NCBI GenBank assembly: GCA_965203435.1
Contig: CBDBCU010000002.1
Location: 372,001 to 436,000 of the forward strand
DNA from: CBDBCU01 sp965203435
GTDB lineage: Bacteria > Chloroflexota > Dehalococcoidia > Lucifugimonadales > UBA3495
Reading direction: 5' to 3'
DNA: 64,000 nucleotides
Shown: piece by piece, positions 7,807 through 16,334 of the stretch
Position numbering within the stretch: position 1 is the stretch's first letter
Layout of the letters: each line of letters begins with the position of its first letter
Program-made: the position numbers and the translations under genes
The notes under the pieces: model-generated
Seen by the model: only the letters and a program-made list of their open reading frames with translations
Databases searched by the model: none
What the model was told of the DNA's origin: nothing

Positions 7807-8006
7807 TTCCGCTCATCCTGAACTTGTTGAAGGACGGGCGGAAAGCGGGTCGGGCCGGCCATCCTTTAACCAGTTCAGGATGGGCGGAAATAGACCGGGC
7901 CGGCCATCCTTTAACCAGTTCAGGATAAGCGGAAACTAGCCGGGCAGGATGGGACGGAAAACGGACCGGGCCGGCCATCCTTCAACCAGTTCAGGATGAG
8001 CGGAAG
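7807..8006. repeat. Cluster of four R2 elements
   Basis: One copy reads CATCCTGAACTTGTTGAAGG (about 7814). Three more in the opposite orientation read CATCCTTTAACCAGTTCAGG or CATCCTTCAACCAGTTCAGG at about 7860, 7905 and 7977, each preceded by GGGCCGGC and followed by a GCGGAAA box. They fill the gap between rplS and the MATE gene. Confidence 0.8.
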
Positions 8007-8071
8007 TTCACCTATCAAGATGGGCAGAAACTGACCCAACCGGATGAGCGGAAAGGAGTTGGCGGCGGGTT

Positions 8072-9436
8072 ATGCTCAACTACCTGTGGCATTACATCCG
8101 GGCCTGGGACTGGCGGCTCTTTCTCTTTATCCTGCTCTTTATCGGCCTGCCCAACCTCTATCAGCTTTACCGCATTTACCTGATTGGCAACGAACTGCCG
8201 GATCCGGGCAGCCTCGCCATCGTATCCCAATGGCAGTTTGTCGGGCTGGTGGTCGAAATTTTCCAGGAGGCCACGGTCCTCGCCATATTCTTTTTCCTGG
8301 GCTCTCAAATCCGCAGCGGCGCGGCGGTGCAGCTGGATCGGGCCAAAAGCGTCCTGACTTTTATCTTTCTGGCCTCCCTGGTCTTTTCCGTGCTGGTGTT
8401 CCTCTTTAGGGACGCCTTTATCACCCTGATTGGCACTTCGCCGGAACTGCAAGCCCAAACCCGCGACTTCCTGGGCATATCCCTGTTCAGCATACCCTTT
8501 ACCCTGCTGGCCGCCGCCCTGGTAGTGCTGTTCGAGGCCCTGAATCTGCGCTTTTTAGTGCTGGTTATGGCCGTCCTTAACCTGCTGCTGCGCTTTGCCC
8601 TGGACAGCCTGTTTTTCGGCGGCTATGCCTTTTCCCTGGCGGCCGAGGTGCAGGGCGTGGCCTGGGCTACCCTGCTCGCCAGCGTAGGGTTGTTTCTGGC
8701 CGGATTGCTGCTGCTGTTCCGGGCCAAGGGCGTCCCCTTGGCGGAGCTGAAAACGCCGCCCTCCTTTGCCGACCTGCGGCAGTATCTGCGGGTGGGCTTG
8801 GGCAGCGGATTGGACAGCTTGATCCGCAATGTAGCCTACTTCTTTATGATAATCCGCCTGGTGAACACTATCGGCCCGGCGGAAATCGGCGGCTACTATC
8901 TGACCATCCAAATCCTGTGGGGCTTTATGCTGGTGCCGGTGCTGGCCTTTGCCGACTCCGCCAAGGCGCTGGTTGCCAATGTTTCTCACGACTTGCCGCA
9001 AGTGCGCCGCCTGTGGCTATCCGCAATGACCATCACGGCGGGGATGATGCTGGTGTGGATTGCCCTGCTGCCGGCATTTCCGGCTTTTGCCCGCTTTCTC
9101 AACGACGACCCGGACACTTTGCGCTGGGCGGCCACGGCGATGGGGATTCTTTTTGTCCCCTATGTGCTGTTTTCCTTTAACACGGTCATTGACAGCGTCT
9201 TTTACGGCATTGGGCAGACTCAGTACCTCGCCTATCAAGCCCTGCTGACCAATGGCACCGTTTATCTGGCGGCCTTTCTCTTTTACGCCGCCGGAGGGTG
9301 GCAGCCCACTTTTGAGGGGGTAATGGCCCTCTTTGCCCTGGGCATTCTGGTGGATTCCATCCTGACCCTGTTCTTTCTGGTCAAAGTCCTGTATGTAGAA
9401 CCGGCCCGGCGGGCGGCTGAAATCGCCTCGGGCTAA
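8072..9436 (+). CDS. MATE-family multidrug/toxin efflux transporter
   Basis: A polytopic membrane protein of 454 residues with about 12 hydrophobic segments arranged as two similar bundles, as in the multi-antimicrobial extrusion family. Examples are FLFILLFIGLPNLYQLYRIYLIG near the start, FTLLAAALVVLFEALNLRFLVLV, and GTVYLAAFLFYAAGGW near the end. MATE proteins export cationic compounds by Na+ or H+ antiport; the substrate here cannot be predicted. It is monocistronic, between an R2 cluster and an R1 pair. Assignment rests on overall topology and spacing rather than on a single signature. Confidence 0.8.
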   Translation: MLNYLWHYIRAWDWRLFLFILLFIGLPNLYQLYRIYLIGNELPDPGSLAIVSQWQFVGLVVEIFQEATVLAIFFFLGSQIRSGAAVQLDRAKSVLTFIFLASLVFSVLVFLFRDAFITLIGTSPELQAQTRDFLGISLFSIPFTLLAAALVVLFEALNLRFLVLVMAVLNLLLRFALDSLFFGGYAFSLAAEVQGVAWATLLASVGLFLAGLLLLFRAKGVPLAELKTPPSFADLRQYLRVGLGSGLDSLIRNVAYFFMIIRLVNTIGPAEIGGYYLTIQILWGFMLVPVLAFADSAKALVANVSHDLPQVRRLWLSAMTITAGMMLVWIALLPAFPAFARFLNDDPDTLRWAATAMGILFVPYVLFSFNTVIDSVFYGIGQTQYLAYQALLTNGTVYLAAFLFYAAGGWQPTFEGVMALFALGILVDSILTLFFLVKVLYVEPARRAAEIASG

Positions 9437-9464
9437 CGGCAACCCTACCGTCCTTCCCGCCACC

Positions 9465-9566
9465 ACCGTCCTTCCCGCGTAAGCGGGAATCCCGAAGTGG
9501 CTGGCCGGAGATGCGGCGGATTAGGGCAGTACCGTCCTGGGTTCCCGCTTGCGCGGGAATGACGGT
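9465..9566. repeat. R1 inverted pair
   Basis: Left arm ATTCCCGCGTAAGCGGGAAT-like (CTTCCCGCGTAAGCGGGAAT) and right arm TTCCCGCTTGCGCGGGAATG with about 45 bp between, including GGCAGTACCGTCC. The right arm ends only 20 bp before priA. Confidence 0.85.
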
Positions 9567-9585
9567 TAAGATAGGTTGATGGCTG

Positions 9586-12309
9586 ATGCTGAGCTATGCC
9601 GAAGTAGCGGTGGACGCCCCGGTGCGTTCCGGCCGCGCCTTTTCCTACCACATCCCGGAGGCGTTGCCCATCGTCCCCGGGCAACTGGTCTGGGTGCCTT
9701 TCGGCCGCCGTACCTTGCAGGGCATCGTTATGGAAGTGGCCGCCGTCCCCCAAGTGGCGGAAACTAAAGCCATCCTGCAACCGGTGGAGCCGGCTCCCCT
9801 GCTGGACGCCGCCGCCCTGAGCCTGGCCCAGTGGCTCAGCCGTTACTATCTCTGTTCCCTCTTTGACGCCGCCGCCCTCTTTCTGCCGCCGGGTTTCAAG
9901 GCCCACGCCCTTTCCCGCCTCCGCCCGGCCGCCGTTCCGGCCGATGCCGCCGCCCTGGTTCGCCGGCAAGACCAGACCCGCGCCGCCCTGCAAACCCTGG
10001 CCGAAAAGGGGGTATTGACCGAGGCGGAATTCACCAAGCTGCTGGGCCGCAACGGCGGCCGGGAAGTGAACCGCCTGGTGGCTCAGGGCTTAATCCGCCG
10101 CCAGGTGGAGCTGCCCCGGCCGCGGCGTTTCCACTATGTAAATCAACTCTTGCCCGCCGCCGATACCGATACTCTTGACCAGTGGTCGGAAAAATCCGGC
10201 TCCCGCGCCCCCCGGCAGCAGAAACTGCTGCAAGCCGTCCGGGAACAGCCCGGCGGCTATGCCTCCTCCCAAGCTAATAAAGAGTTCGGCGCCGGCGTAG
10301 TCAATGCCCTGGTGCAAAAGGGATTGCTGGGCTTGGAATGGGTAAGGCAGGAAAACGCTCCGGAAATCTTGCCGCCCTTGCCCGCCGATTGGCCGGAATC
10401 CGCCGCGCCGCCGCCGGCCGCCGGGCCGGGGGAATTGACTTTGACTCCGATGCAGTCCGACGCCCAGGCCCGCATCATCGAAGCCTTAGACAATCCGGCA
10501 TCGCCGCCGCGCCCTTTTCTGCTCCACGGCGTTACCGGCAGCGGCAAAACCGAGGTCTATCTGCGGGCGATGGAGCATATCGTCCAACGGGGGCAGCAGG
10601 CCATCTTTCTGGTGCCGGAAATCGCCTTGACGCCGCAAACGGTGCAGCGGGTCAATGCCCGTTTCCCCGGTCAAGTGGCGGTATTGCACAGCGGCTTGAC
10701 CGCACGGCAGAAGTTTGACCAGTGGTGGAAAATCCGGGAGGGCGATTATGCCGTAGTCGTTGGCCCCCGCAGCGCCCTCTTTGCGCCGCTGCCTAATCTG
10801 GGGCTGCTGGTCATTGACGAGGAACACGAAGGGACTTACAAGCAGAGCGATATTCCGCCCTTTTACCATGCCCGCACCGTGGCCCTGGAATTGGCCCGCC
10901 GCGCCGGGGCCGGCATTATCCTGGGCAGCGCCACTCCGGATGTGGAATCCTATCATCACGCCCAGCGCGGCCGCTATCGGTTGCTGGAACTGCCTTACCG
11001 TATCCGTCCGTCCGTACCGGATAGACCGCCGGTTTCGGATGATGCGCCATCCATCCCGGCCGATATGCCGCCAGTATTGGCCGGGCCGCCGTCCATCCCG
11101 GCTGTCCCGCCATCCATCCCGGCCAATATGCCGCCGGTATTGGCCGGGCCGCCGTCCATCCCGGCTATCCCGCCATCCACTCCGGCCGCTACGCCGCCGA
11201 TCCCGACCGGCACGCTGTCAATCCAAGAGCCGCCAGCCGCCTATCCGGGCAAGGGCGATAACCTTGCCGCTGCGGCCGGCTTGGCGGAAGTGGAAATCTG
11301 CGATATGCGGTTGGAATTGCGGCAGGGCAATCGCAGCATTTTCAGCCGCGCCCTGTCCGCCGCCTTGACCGACAGCATCGCCCAGGGCCGGCAAGCCATC
11401 CTGTTTCTGAACCGCCGCGGCAGCGCCCCCATCGTCCAGTGCCGGGACTGCGGCTATGTGGTTACTTGCAGCGGCTGCGCCGTATCTTTAACCTACCACG
11501 CCGCCGAATCCCGCCTGCGCTGCCATCGTTGCAATCGCCGCAGCCGACCGCCGCAAACCTGCCGCCAATGCCGGGGGCCGCACATCCGGCAGTTGGGCAT
11601 TGGCACGCAGCGGGTGGTCGAGGAAGTCCGCCAGCTGCTGCCGGGAATAGCGGTCGAGCGGTGGGACGCGGACACCGCCCGTTCCGGGCCGGGGCCGGCG
11701 GAAACCATGCGCCGGTTGGCCGCCGGGGAAACCCGGGTCGTGGTGGGAACGCAGCTGGTGGCCAAGGGCTTGGATGTGCCGAATGTTACCCTGGTGGGCG
11801 TGGTGCTGGCCGATGTGGGCTTGCATTGGCCCGACTTTCGGGCCGGGGAACGGGCTTTCGGCTTGCTGTGCCAGGTGGCCGGCCGGGCCGGCCGCGGCGC
11901 GGAGCCGGGCCGGGTCATCATTCAGACCTACAATCCCGACCATTACGCCGTAGCCGCCGCCGCCCGTCAGGATTACGCCGCCCTGTATCATACCGAAATC
12001 GCCGCCCGCCATCAGCAGGGCAATCCGCCCTTCAACCGCCTGGCGCATCTGCTTTATCAGAACCTCAACCCGACCTTGTGCCAGCAGCAGGCGACGACGG
12101 CGGCCCGCTTGCTGCGGCAGCGCATCCGCGCCCAGGGTTTGACCGATCTGCAAGTCATCGGCCCGGCGCCCGGCCTGCCGGAACGGGTGCGCGGGCAACA
12201 TCGCTGGCATATCATCCTGCGCGGCCGCAACCTGCACCGCTTTTTAGAGGAAGTCGACCTCCCCCACCGGGAGGTGATTATTGACATCGACCCGCTGCAT
12301 TTGTTGTGA
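9586..12309 (+). CDS. priA: Primosomal replication protein N' (PriA helicase)
   Basis: A 3'-5' helicase that restarts stalled replication forks. At 907 residues it is longer than usual. The N-terminal DNA-binding domain precedes Walker A GVTGSGKTEVY at about residue 315 and a DEEH box at about 411. The zinc site lies at about 619-665 (CRDCGYVVTCSGC and CHRCNRR with CRQCRG), and GTQLVAKGLDVPNVTLVGVV is helicase motif V. Between motifs, at about residues 471-560, is a Pro-rich insert built from imperfect 21-residue repeats containing PPVLAGPPSIPA. The start is the second of two nearby ATGs because only that frame is open. Confidence 0.95.
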   Translation: MLSYAEVAVDAPVRSGRAFSYHIPEALPIVPGQLVWVPFGRRTLQGIVMEVAAVPQVAETKAILQPVEPAPLLDAAALSLAQWLSRYYLCSLFDAAALFLPPGFKAHALSRLRPAAVPADAAALVRRQDQTRAALQTLAEKGVLTEAEFTKLLGRNGGREVNRLVAQGLIRRQVELPRPRRFHYVNQLLPAADTDTLDQWSEKSGSRAPRQQKLLQAVREQPGGYASSQANKEFGAGVVNALVQKGLLGLEWVRQENAPEILPPLPADWPESAAPPPAAGPGELTLTPMQSDAQARIIEALDNPASPPRPFLLHGVTGSGKTEVYLRAMEHIVQRGQQAIFLVPEIALTPQTVQRVNARFPGQVAVLHSGLTARQKFDQWWKIREGDYAVVVGPRSALFAPLPNLGLLVIDEEHEGTYKQSDIPPFYHARTVALELARRAGAGIILGSATPDVESYHHAQRGRYRLLELPYRIRPSVPDRPPVSDDAPSIPADMPPVLAGPPSIPAVPPSIPANMPPVLAGPPSIPAIPPSTPAATPPIPTGTLSIQEPPAAYPGKGDNLAAAAGLAEVEICDMRLELRQGNRSIFSRALSAALTDSIAQGRQAILFLNRRGSAPIVQCRDCGYVVTCSGCAVSLTYHAAESRLRCHRCNRRSRPPQTCRQCRGPHIRQLGIGTQRVVEEVRQLLPGIAVERWDADTARSGPGPAETMRRLAAGETRVVVGTQLVAKGLDVPNVTLVGVVLADVGLHWPDFRAGERAFGLLCQVAGRAGRGAEPGRVIIQTYNPDHYAVAAAARQDYAALYHTEIAARHQQGNPPFNRLAHLLYQNLNPTLCQQQATTAARLLRQRIRAQGLTDLQVIGPAPGLPERVRGQHRWHIILRGRNLHRFLEEVDLPHREVIIDIDPLHLL
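11041..11180. repeat. Tandem 63-bp repeat within priA
   Basis: About two direct copies of a 63-bp unit encode the Pro-rich insert; the shared core is TATTGGCCGGGCCGCCGTCC. The repeat length is a multiple of three, so copy number changes would keep the frame. Confidence 0.75.
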
Positions 12310-12344
12310 TGGGGTGGATGGCGGCGGTATTGGGCCGCCCTCGC

Positions 12345-12371
12345 AACCGTCCTTCCCGCGTAAGCGGGAAT
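12345..12371. repeat. Single R1 arm
   Basis: One arm only (CTTCCCGCGTAAGCGGGAAT), immediately followed by an R3 element. Confidence 0.7.
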
Positions 12372-12377
12372 ACGGAT

Positions 12378-12495
12378 TCAAACATGGATAGACAGGATAG
12401 ACAGGATTCTTGTATCTGATTACAACGGTAACTGTCCGTCAATACCGTTCTACAGACACCCCAAAATCCTGTCTATCCTGTCTATCCATGTTTGA
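12378..12495. repeat. R3 inverted-repeat element
   Basis: Arms of about 34 bp: the left begins TCAAACATGGATAGACAGGA and the right ends TCTATCCATGTTTGA. A centre of about 50 bp includes AATACCGTTCTACAGACACC. Located between priA and copA, whose genes converge, so the hairpin could serve as a bidirectional terminator. Confidence 0.85.
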
Positions 12496-12504
12496 CCGCC
12501 CCCC

Positions 12505-14865
12505 CTACACCGCGGCCCGTTTCAGGCGCAGGGAGTTGCTGACCACCGTTACCGAGCTGAACGCCATAGCCAGGGCCGCCAATACCGGATTCAAAAAGCC
12601 CTGGTCGCCAAAGAAAAACTCTAACCCGGTCGGCACGCCGCCGGCCGCCGCAAAGACCGGATACAAAGCCCCGGCGGCCACCGGTATCAGCAGGGTATTG
12701 TAGAAAAAAGCCCAGAACAGGTTTTGCTTAATGGTACGCAGCGTCCGCCGGCTCAGGGCCAGGGCGGCGGCAATGCCGCGCAAATCGCTGCCCATCAGGG
12801 TAATGTCGGCGGCCGCCATCGCCGCATCGGCGCCGCCGCCCATCGCCAGGCCCACATCCGCCGCCGCCAACGCCGGCGCGTCATTGATGCCATCCCCCAC
12901 CATCGCCACCGTCCGCCCCTCGGCCTGGAGCCGGCCAATGGCCGCCGCCTTGTCCCCCGGCAGCAGTTCGGCATCCACCCGGTCAATGCCCAGCTGGTCG
13001 GCGATGAACTGCGCCGCCCGGCGATTGTCGCCGGTCAGCATCGTTACCGTTAAGCCCCTTCCTCGCAACTGCGTCACGGCCGCCGCCGCCGCCGGTTTCA
13101 GGGCATCCGCCAAACCGATGACGCCGGCGGCTTTGCCGTCCACCGCCAAAGCTACCGCCGTTTTGCCGGCCGCGGTCAAACTATCTACCGCCGCCGTCAA
13201 ACCGCCCAATGCAATGCCCTGTTCGGCCAGCCAAGCCGGGCGGCCCAGCAGGGCCGGCTTATCATCCAGCCTCGCCGCTACGCCGCGGCCGGGCCAGGCT
13301 TGAAAATCGGCCGCCATTCCCAGCGACAATCCCTTAGCCGCGGCCGCCGCTACGATTGCCTTGCCTAAGGGATGTTCCGAACCCTGTTCCAGAGCCGCCG
13401 CTTGGGATAATACCGCCGCCGCGGCCGCTCCGTCCCCATCCTCGGACAATTCGGCCGCCGGCACTAGATCGGTAACGACCGGATGGCCGGCAGTCAAGGT
13501 GCCGGTCTTGTCCAGGGCAATCGTGTCGACCCGGTGGGCAATTTCCAGGGCCGGCGCGCTGCGGAGCAGGATGCCGCGTTCCGCGCCCCGGCCGGCGCCG
13601 ACAATCAGGGCGGTGGGCGTAGCCAGGCCCAAGGCGCAGGGGCAGGCGATAATCAGCACCGCGACCAGGGTCAGCACGGCATAGGTCAACGCCGGCGCCG
13701 GCCCCAGGAACAGCCAGAACAGGGCGGCGGCCAAAGCCACCGCGCCCACGGCCGGCACGAATACGGCGGCCACCCGGTCGGCCAAGCGCTGGATGGGAAC
13801 TTTGGCCCCCTGCGCCTCCTCGACCAAGCGGATAATCTGCGCCAAGGCCGTATCGGAGCCGACCCGGGTGGCCCGGAATTGGAAAAAGCCGGTTCCGTTC
13901 AGGGTAGCGGCATAGACCGGCAAGCCCGGCCGTTTGTCCACCGGCATACTTTCTCCGGTCAGCATGGCCTCGTCCACCGCCGACCAGCCCTCGACTATTT
14001 CCCCGTCCACCGGGATTTGCTCGCCCGGGCGCACTAGCAGCACATCCCCCACGACCACGGCGGCCGCCGGCAGTTCCACCTCTTGCCCGTCCCGCATTAC
14101 CCGGGCCAGGGCCGGCTGCAAGCCCATCAGCCGCCGGATAGCCGCGGACGCCTGCCCCCGGGCCCGGGCCTCCAGATAGCGGCCTAGTAGGATTAAGCCG
14201 ATAATCAGGGCGGCGGTGTCGAAGTAAAGGCCGCCGCTGATGCCGCCGGCCGCCAGAATAGACGGGGCGAAAGTTCCCAGGATTGTTACCGCCGCGCTGT
14301 AGCCGTAGGCCACCGACGACCCCAGGGCGATAAGGGTGTGCATATTGGCCGCGCCGTGACGCAGGGCGGCCAATCCCGACCGGTAGAAAGGCCAGCCGGC
14401 CCAGAACTGCACCGGCGTCGCCAAAGCCCACAGCAGCCAGGGATAGTAGGCCCAGCTTTGCAGCCATGGGATCCAGGGCAGGGGATGAAAGGAGCCGAGG
14501 AACAGCAGCAGGCCGGCCGTTACCGCAAAGCTATAGCGGCGGCGGTAGTAGCGGATTTCCGCCGTGCGGGACAGGCGCTCCAGTTCGGCCGCCGCATCCT
14601 GTTCCTCCCCGGCCACGCCGTCGATGCGATAGCCGTAATCCGCTACCGCCTGCCGCAAATCCTCCAGGCCGCCCTGGCCGGGGATATAGCTAACCGCCGC
14701 CCGTTCCGTAGCCAGGTTGACGCGGACATCGACCACGCCCGGGGCGCCGCGCAGGGCCTGCTCCACGTGGGCCACGCAGGCGGCGCAAGTCATCCCGCCA
14801 ATCGCCAGGTTCAACTGCGCCGCGCCCTCCGCCGCCGGCGCTGATTCCATTGCCCTGTTTTCCAT
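12505..14865 (-). CDS. copA: Copper-exporting P1B-type ATPase
   Basis: Pumps Cu(I) out of the cytoplasm. One N-terminal heavy-metal-binding domain has GMTCAAC (residues 24-30). It is followed by the actuator TGES loop (MLTGESMPVD, near 302), the metal-binding CPC in IIACPCALGLATP (408-410), the phosphorylation site DKTGTLT (from 452), SEHPLGK and GDGINDAPALA. The C-terminal helices end in SSVTVVSNSLRLKR. At 786 residues the length is standard. It reads convergently with priA and its promoter region abuts an IS6-like transposon that did not disrupt it. Confidence 0.96.
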   Translation of the reverse strand: MENRAMESAPAAEGAAQLNLAIGGMTCAACVAHVEQALRGAPGVVDVRVNLATERAAVSYIPGQGGLEDLRQAVADYGYRIDGVAGEEQDAAAELERLSRTAEIRYYRRRYSFAVTAGLLLFLGSFHPLPWIPWLQSWAYYPWLLWALATPVQFWAGWPFYRSGLAALRHGAANMHTLIALGSSVAYGYSAAVTILGTFAPSILAAGGISGGLYFDTAALIIGLILLGRYLEARARGQASAAIRRLMGLQPALARVMRDGQEVELPAAAVVVGDVLLVRPGEQIPVDGEIVEGWSAVDEAMLTGESMPVDKRPGLPVYAATLNGTGFFQFRATRVGSDTALAQIIRLVEEAQGAKVPIQRLADRVAAVFVPAVGAVALAAALFWLFLGPAPALTYAVLTLVAVLIIACPCALGLATPTALIVGAGRGAERGILLRSAPALEIAHRVDTIALDKTGTLTAGHPVVTDLVPAAELSEDGDGAAAAAVLSQAAALEQGSEHPLGKAIVAAAAAKGLSLGMAADFQAWPGRGVAARLDDKPALLGRPAWLAEQGIALGGLTAAVDSLTAAGKTAVALAVDGKAAGVIGLADALKPAAAAAVTQLRGRGLTVTMLTGDNRRAAQFIADQLGIDRVDAELLPGDKAAAIGRLQAEGRTVAMVGDGINDAPALAAADVGLAMGGGADAAMAAADITLMGSDLRGIAAALALSRRTLRTIKQNLFWAFFYNTLLIPVAAGALYPVFAAAGGVPTGLEFFFGDQGFLNPVLAALAMAFSSVTVVSNSLRLKRAAV

Positions 14866-14906
14866 AAATCCGGTCGTCCTGATGGCTGCTCAATGTTGCC
14901 GCGTAC

Positions 14907-14915
14907 AGGATAGCA
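14907..14915 (-). promoter_or_regulatory. Extended -10 promoter of copA
   Basis: Minus-strand TGCTATCCT lies about 42 bp upstream of the copA start and 14 bp from the transposon target duplication. Confidence 0.4.
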
Positions 14916-14936
14916 TAATTCAGGAGGGCCGGCCGC

Positions 14937-14967
14937 GGTTCTGTAACATTTTGCTGGGGGAAAGTGT
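14937..14967. repeat. Left terminal inverted repeat of the IS6-like element
   Basis: Begins GGTTCTGTAACATTTTGCTG and matches 17199-17229 in reverse complement over 31 bp without mismatch. Its inner end abuts the stop of the methylase. Confidence 0.9.
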
Positions 14968-15782
14968 CACAGCAGATGCCGCACGGTTGCCTGTTCTACG
15001 CACCGGGCATTGCGCCACAGCACCTCGGTTCGGCTTTCCCCGACCCCGGAAAATTGACGCCGCAATGCCGGTTTCCGCTCGGCCGTCCATCCCAGGCAAT
15101 CCCATTCCCCAGAATACCCACTTACCGCAACCGACCCTTTTTGCAACCGCAACAAATCCGCAAGCCGGTCAAAATCAAAGTCTCCGATAGCGTAGCCATC
15201 GGTGTTCGCAGTAGGATAGGGCGGGTCGCAATAAATCACCGCATAATCGCCGTCCGCCGTCCGCTCCAACAAGCCCAAGGCATCGGAATTTTCCAACTGG
15301 ACATCCCTCATCCTTTTCGCAAGCCGGACAATATCTCCCGCGCTACGCCGGGAAATACTACCGACCGCCGGGTTAAAACGCCGATTCCAACTGCCGCCAT
15401 TCAAGCGGTTGTCGCCGGCAGTAATGCACTGGCTAATCACCATGTGAAAAGCCAACGCCCGCTGAATATCCGGCAATGCCTGGTCATCCACCGCCGCGCA
15501 AGCTCACCGGTATTCATCCCGGCTGAAAGGTGTATGCTCAACCAGCCGCCCGAATTCGCCAGGGAAATTCCGCACCACCCGCCACCAGTTGACCACCCGA
15601 CCGTTCCGGTCGTTAAGCATTTCCAGTTTTACCGGCGGCCGCGCCAACAGCACCCCCGCCATTCCCGCAAAGGGCTCGATATAGCAGGAATTCTTTTCCC
15701 AGGGCAGCAGGCCGGCTATCCATTCCCCTTTGCCATAGCCGCGCTTGCCGCCATAGTAAGGCAAACTGCGATATTCGGTCAT
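14967..15782 (-). pseudogene. Dam-type DNA adenine methylase with an in-frame TGA
   Basis: Transfers methyl groups to adenine N6. The first 92 codons give SLPYYGGKRGYGKGEWIAG and the SAM-binding motif YIEPFAGMAGVLLARP. Codon 93 is TGA (15506-15504), and the same frame then continues for another 179 codons with AFHMVISQCITAG and the catalytic DPPY in VIYCDPPYP. Ignoring the stop, the product would be 271 residues, a normal length for the Dam family. The stop falls between the SAM motif and the catalytic motif. Outcomes could be inactivation, read-through, or two polypeptides (a GTG at 15491 could restart). It is translationally coupled to an upstream transposase tail only in this duplicated copy. 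Confidence 0.82.
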
Positions 15783-15952
15783 TTCCCCTCCTCCGCTTTT
15801 ACCGCCGCCACCTCTGCCCAGCTGCGGAAAGGAATTTCCGCGCCGGCCGCCTCCGCCGGCCGCTTGTCCCCCAGCGATTCGTGGGGCCGGAAATAGTTGT
15901 AATGGAGTACCAAGCCGTCAATGTATGCTTGCCCGGTTTCCCGGCTATCCAA
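15783..15952 (-). pseudogene. Duplicated transposase C-terminal fragment
   Basis: Encodes the last 50-55 residues of the transposase (ETGQAYIDGLVLHYNYFRPH to the stop), created by the 552-bp duplication. It lacks a start and the catalytic residues. Its only visible role would be to supply the GGAGGAGGGGAAATG ribosome-binding region for the downstream methylase copy. Confidence 0.75.
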
Positions 15953-16334
15953 TCAAGCGGTTGTCGCCGGCAGTAATGCACTGGCTAATCACCATGTGAA
16001 AAGCCAACGCCCGCTGAATATCCGGCAATGCCTGGTCATCCACCGCCGCGCAAGCTCACCGGTATTCATCCCGGCTGAAAGGTGTATGCTCAACCAGCCG
16101 CCCGAATTCGCCAGGGAAATTCCGCACCACCCGCCACCAGTTGACCACCCGACCGTTCCGGTCGTTAAGCATTTCCAGTTTTACCGGCGGCCGCGCCAAC
16201 AGCACCCCCGCCATTCCCGCAAAGGGCTCGATATAGCAGGAATTCTTTTCCCAGGGCAGCAGGCCGGCTATCCATTCCCCTTTGCCATAGCCGCGCTTGC
16301 CGCCATAGTAAGGCAAACTGCGATATTCGGTCAT
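15953..16334 (-). pseudogene. Truncated methylase copy (N-terminal part)
   Basis: Identical to the 5' part of the downstream methylase, including the in-frame TGA at codon 93 (16058-16056). It is cut at the duplication junction, after which its frame meets another stop within a few codons. It keeps the SAM-binding motif but not DPPY. The start ATG overlaps the stop of the intact transposase (ATGA), which is the original gene arrangement of the element. Confidence 0.8.

Noticed and set aside
9545..9586. Promoter for priA inside the R1 right arm
   Set aside because: TAAGAT follows the arm, but the only -35-like box is 12 bp away, too close for sigma70.
15799..15981. A 60-residue frame across the duplication junction
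   Set aside because: It reads neither the methylase nor the transposase frame and arises only from the junction.
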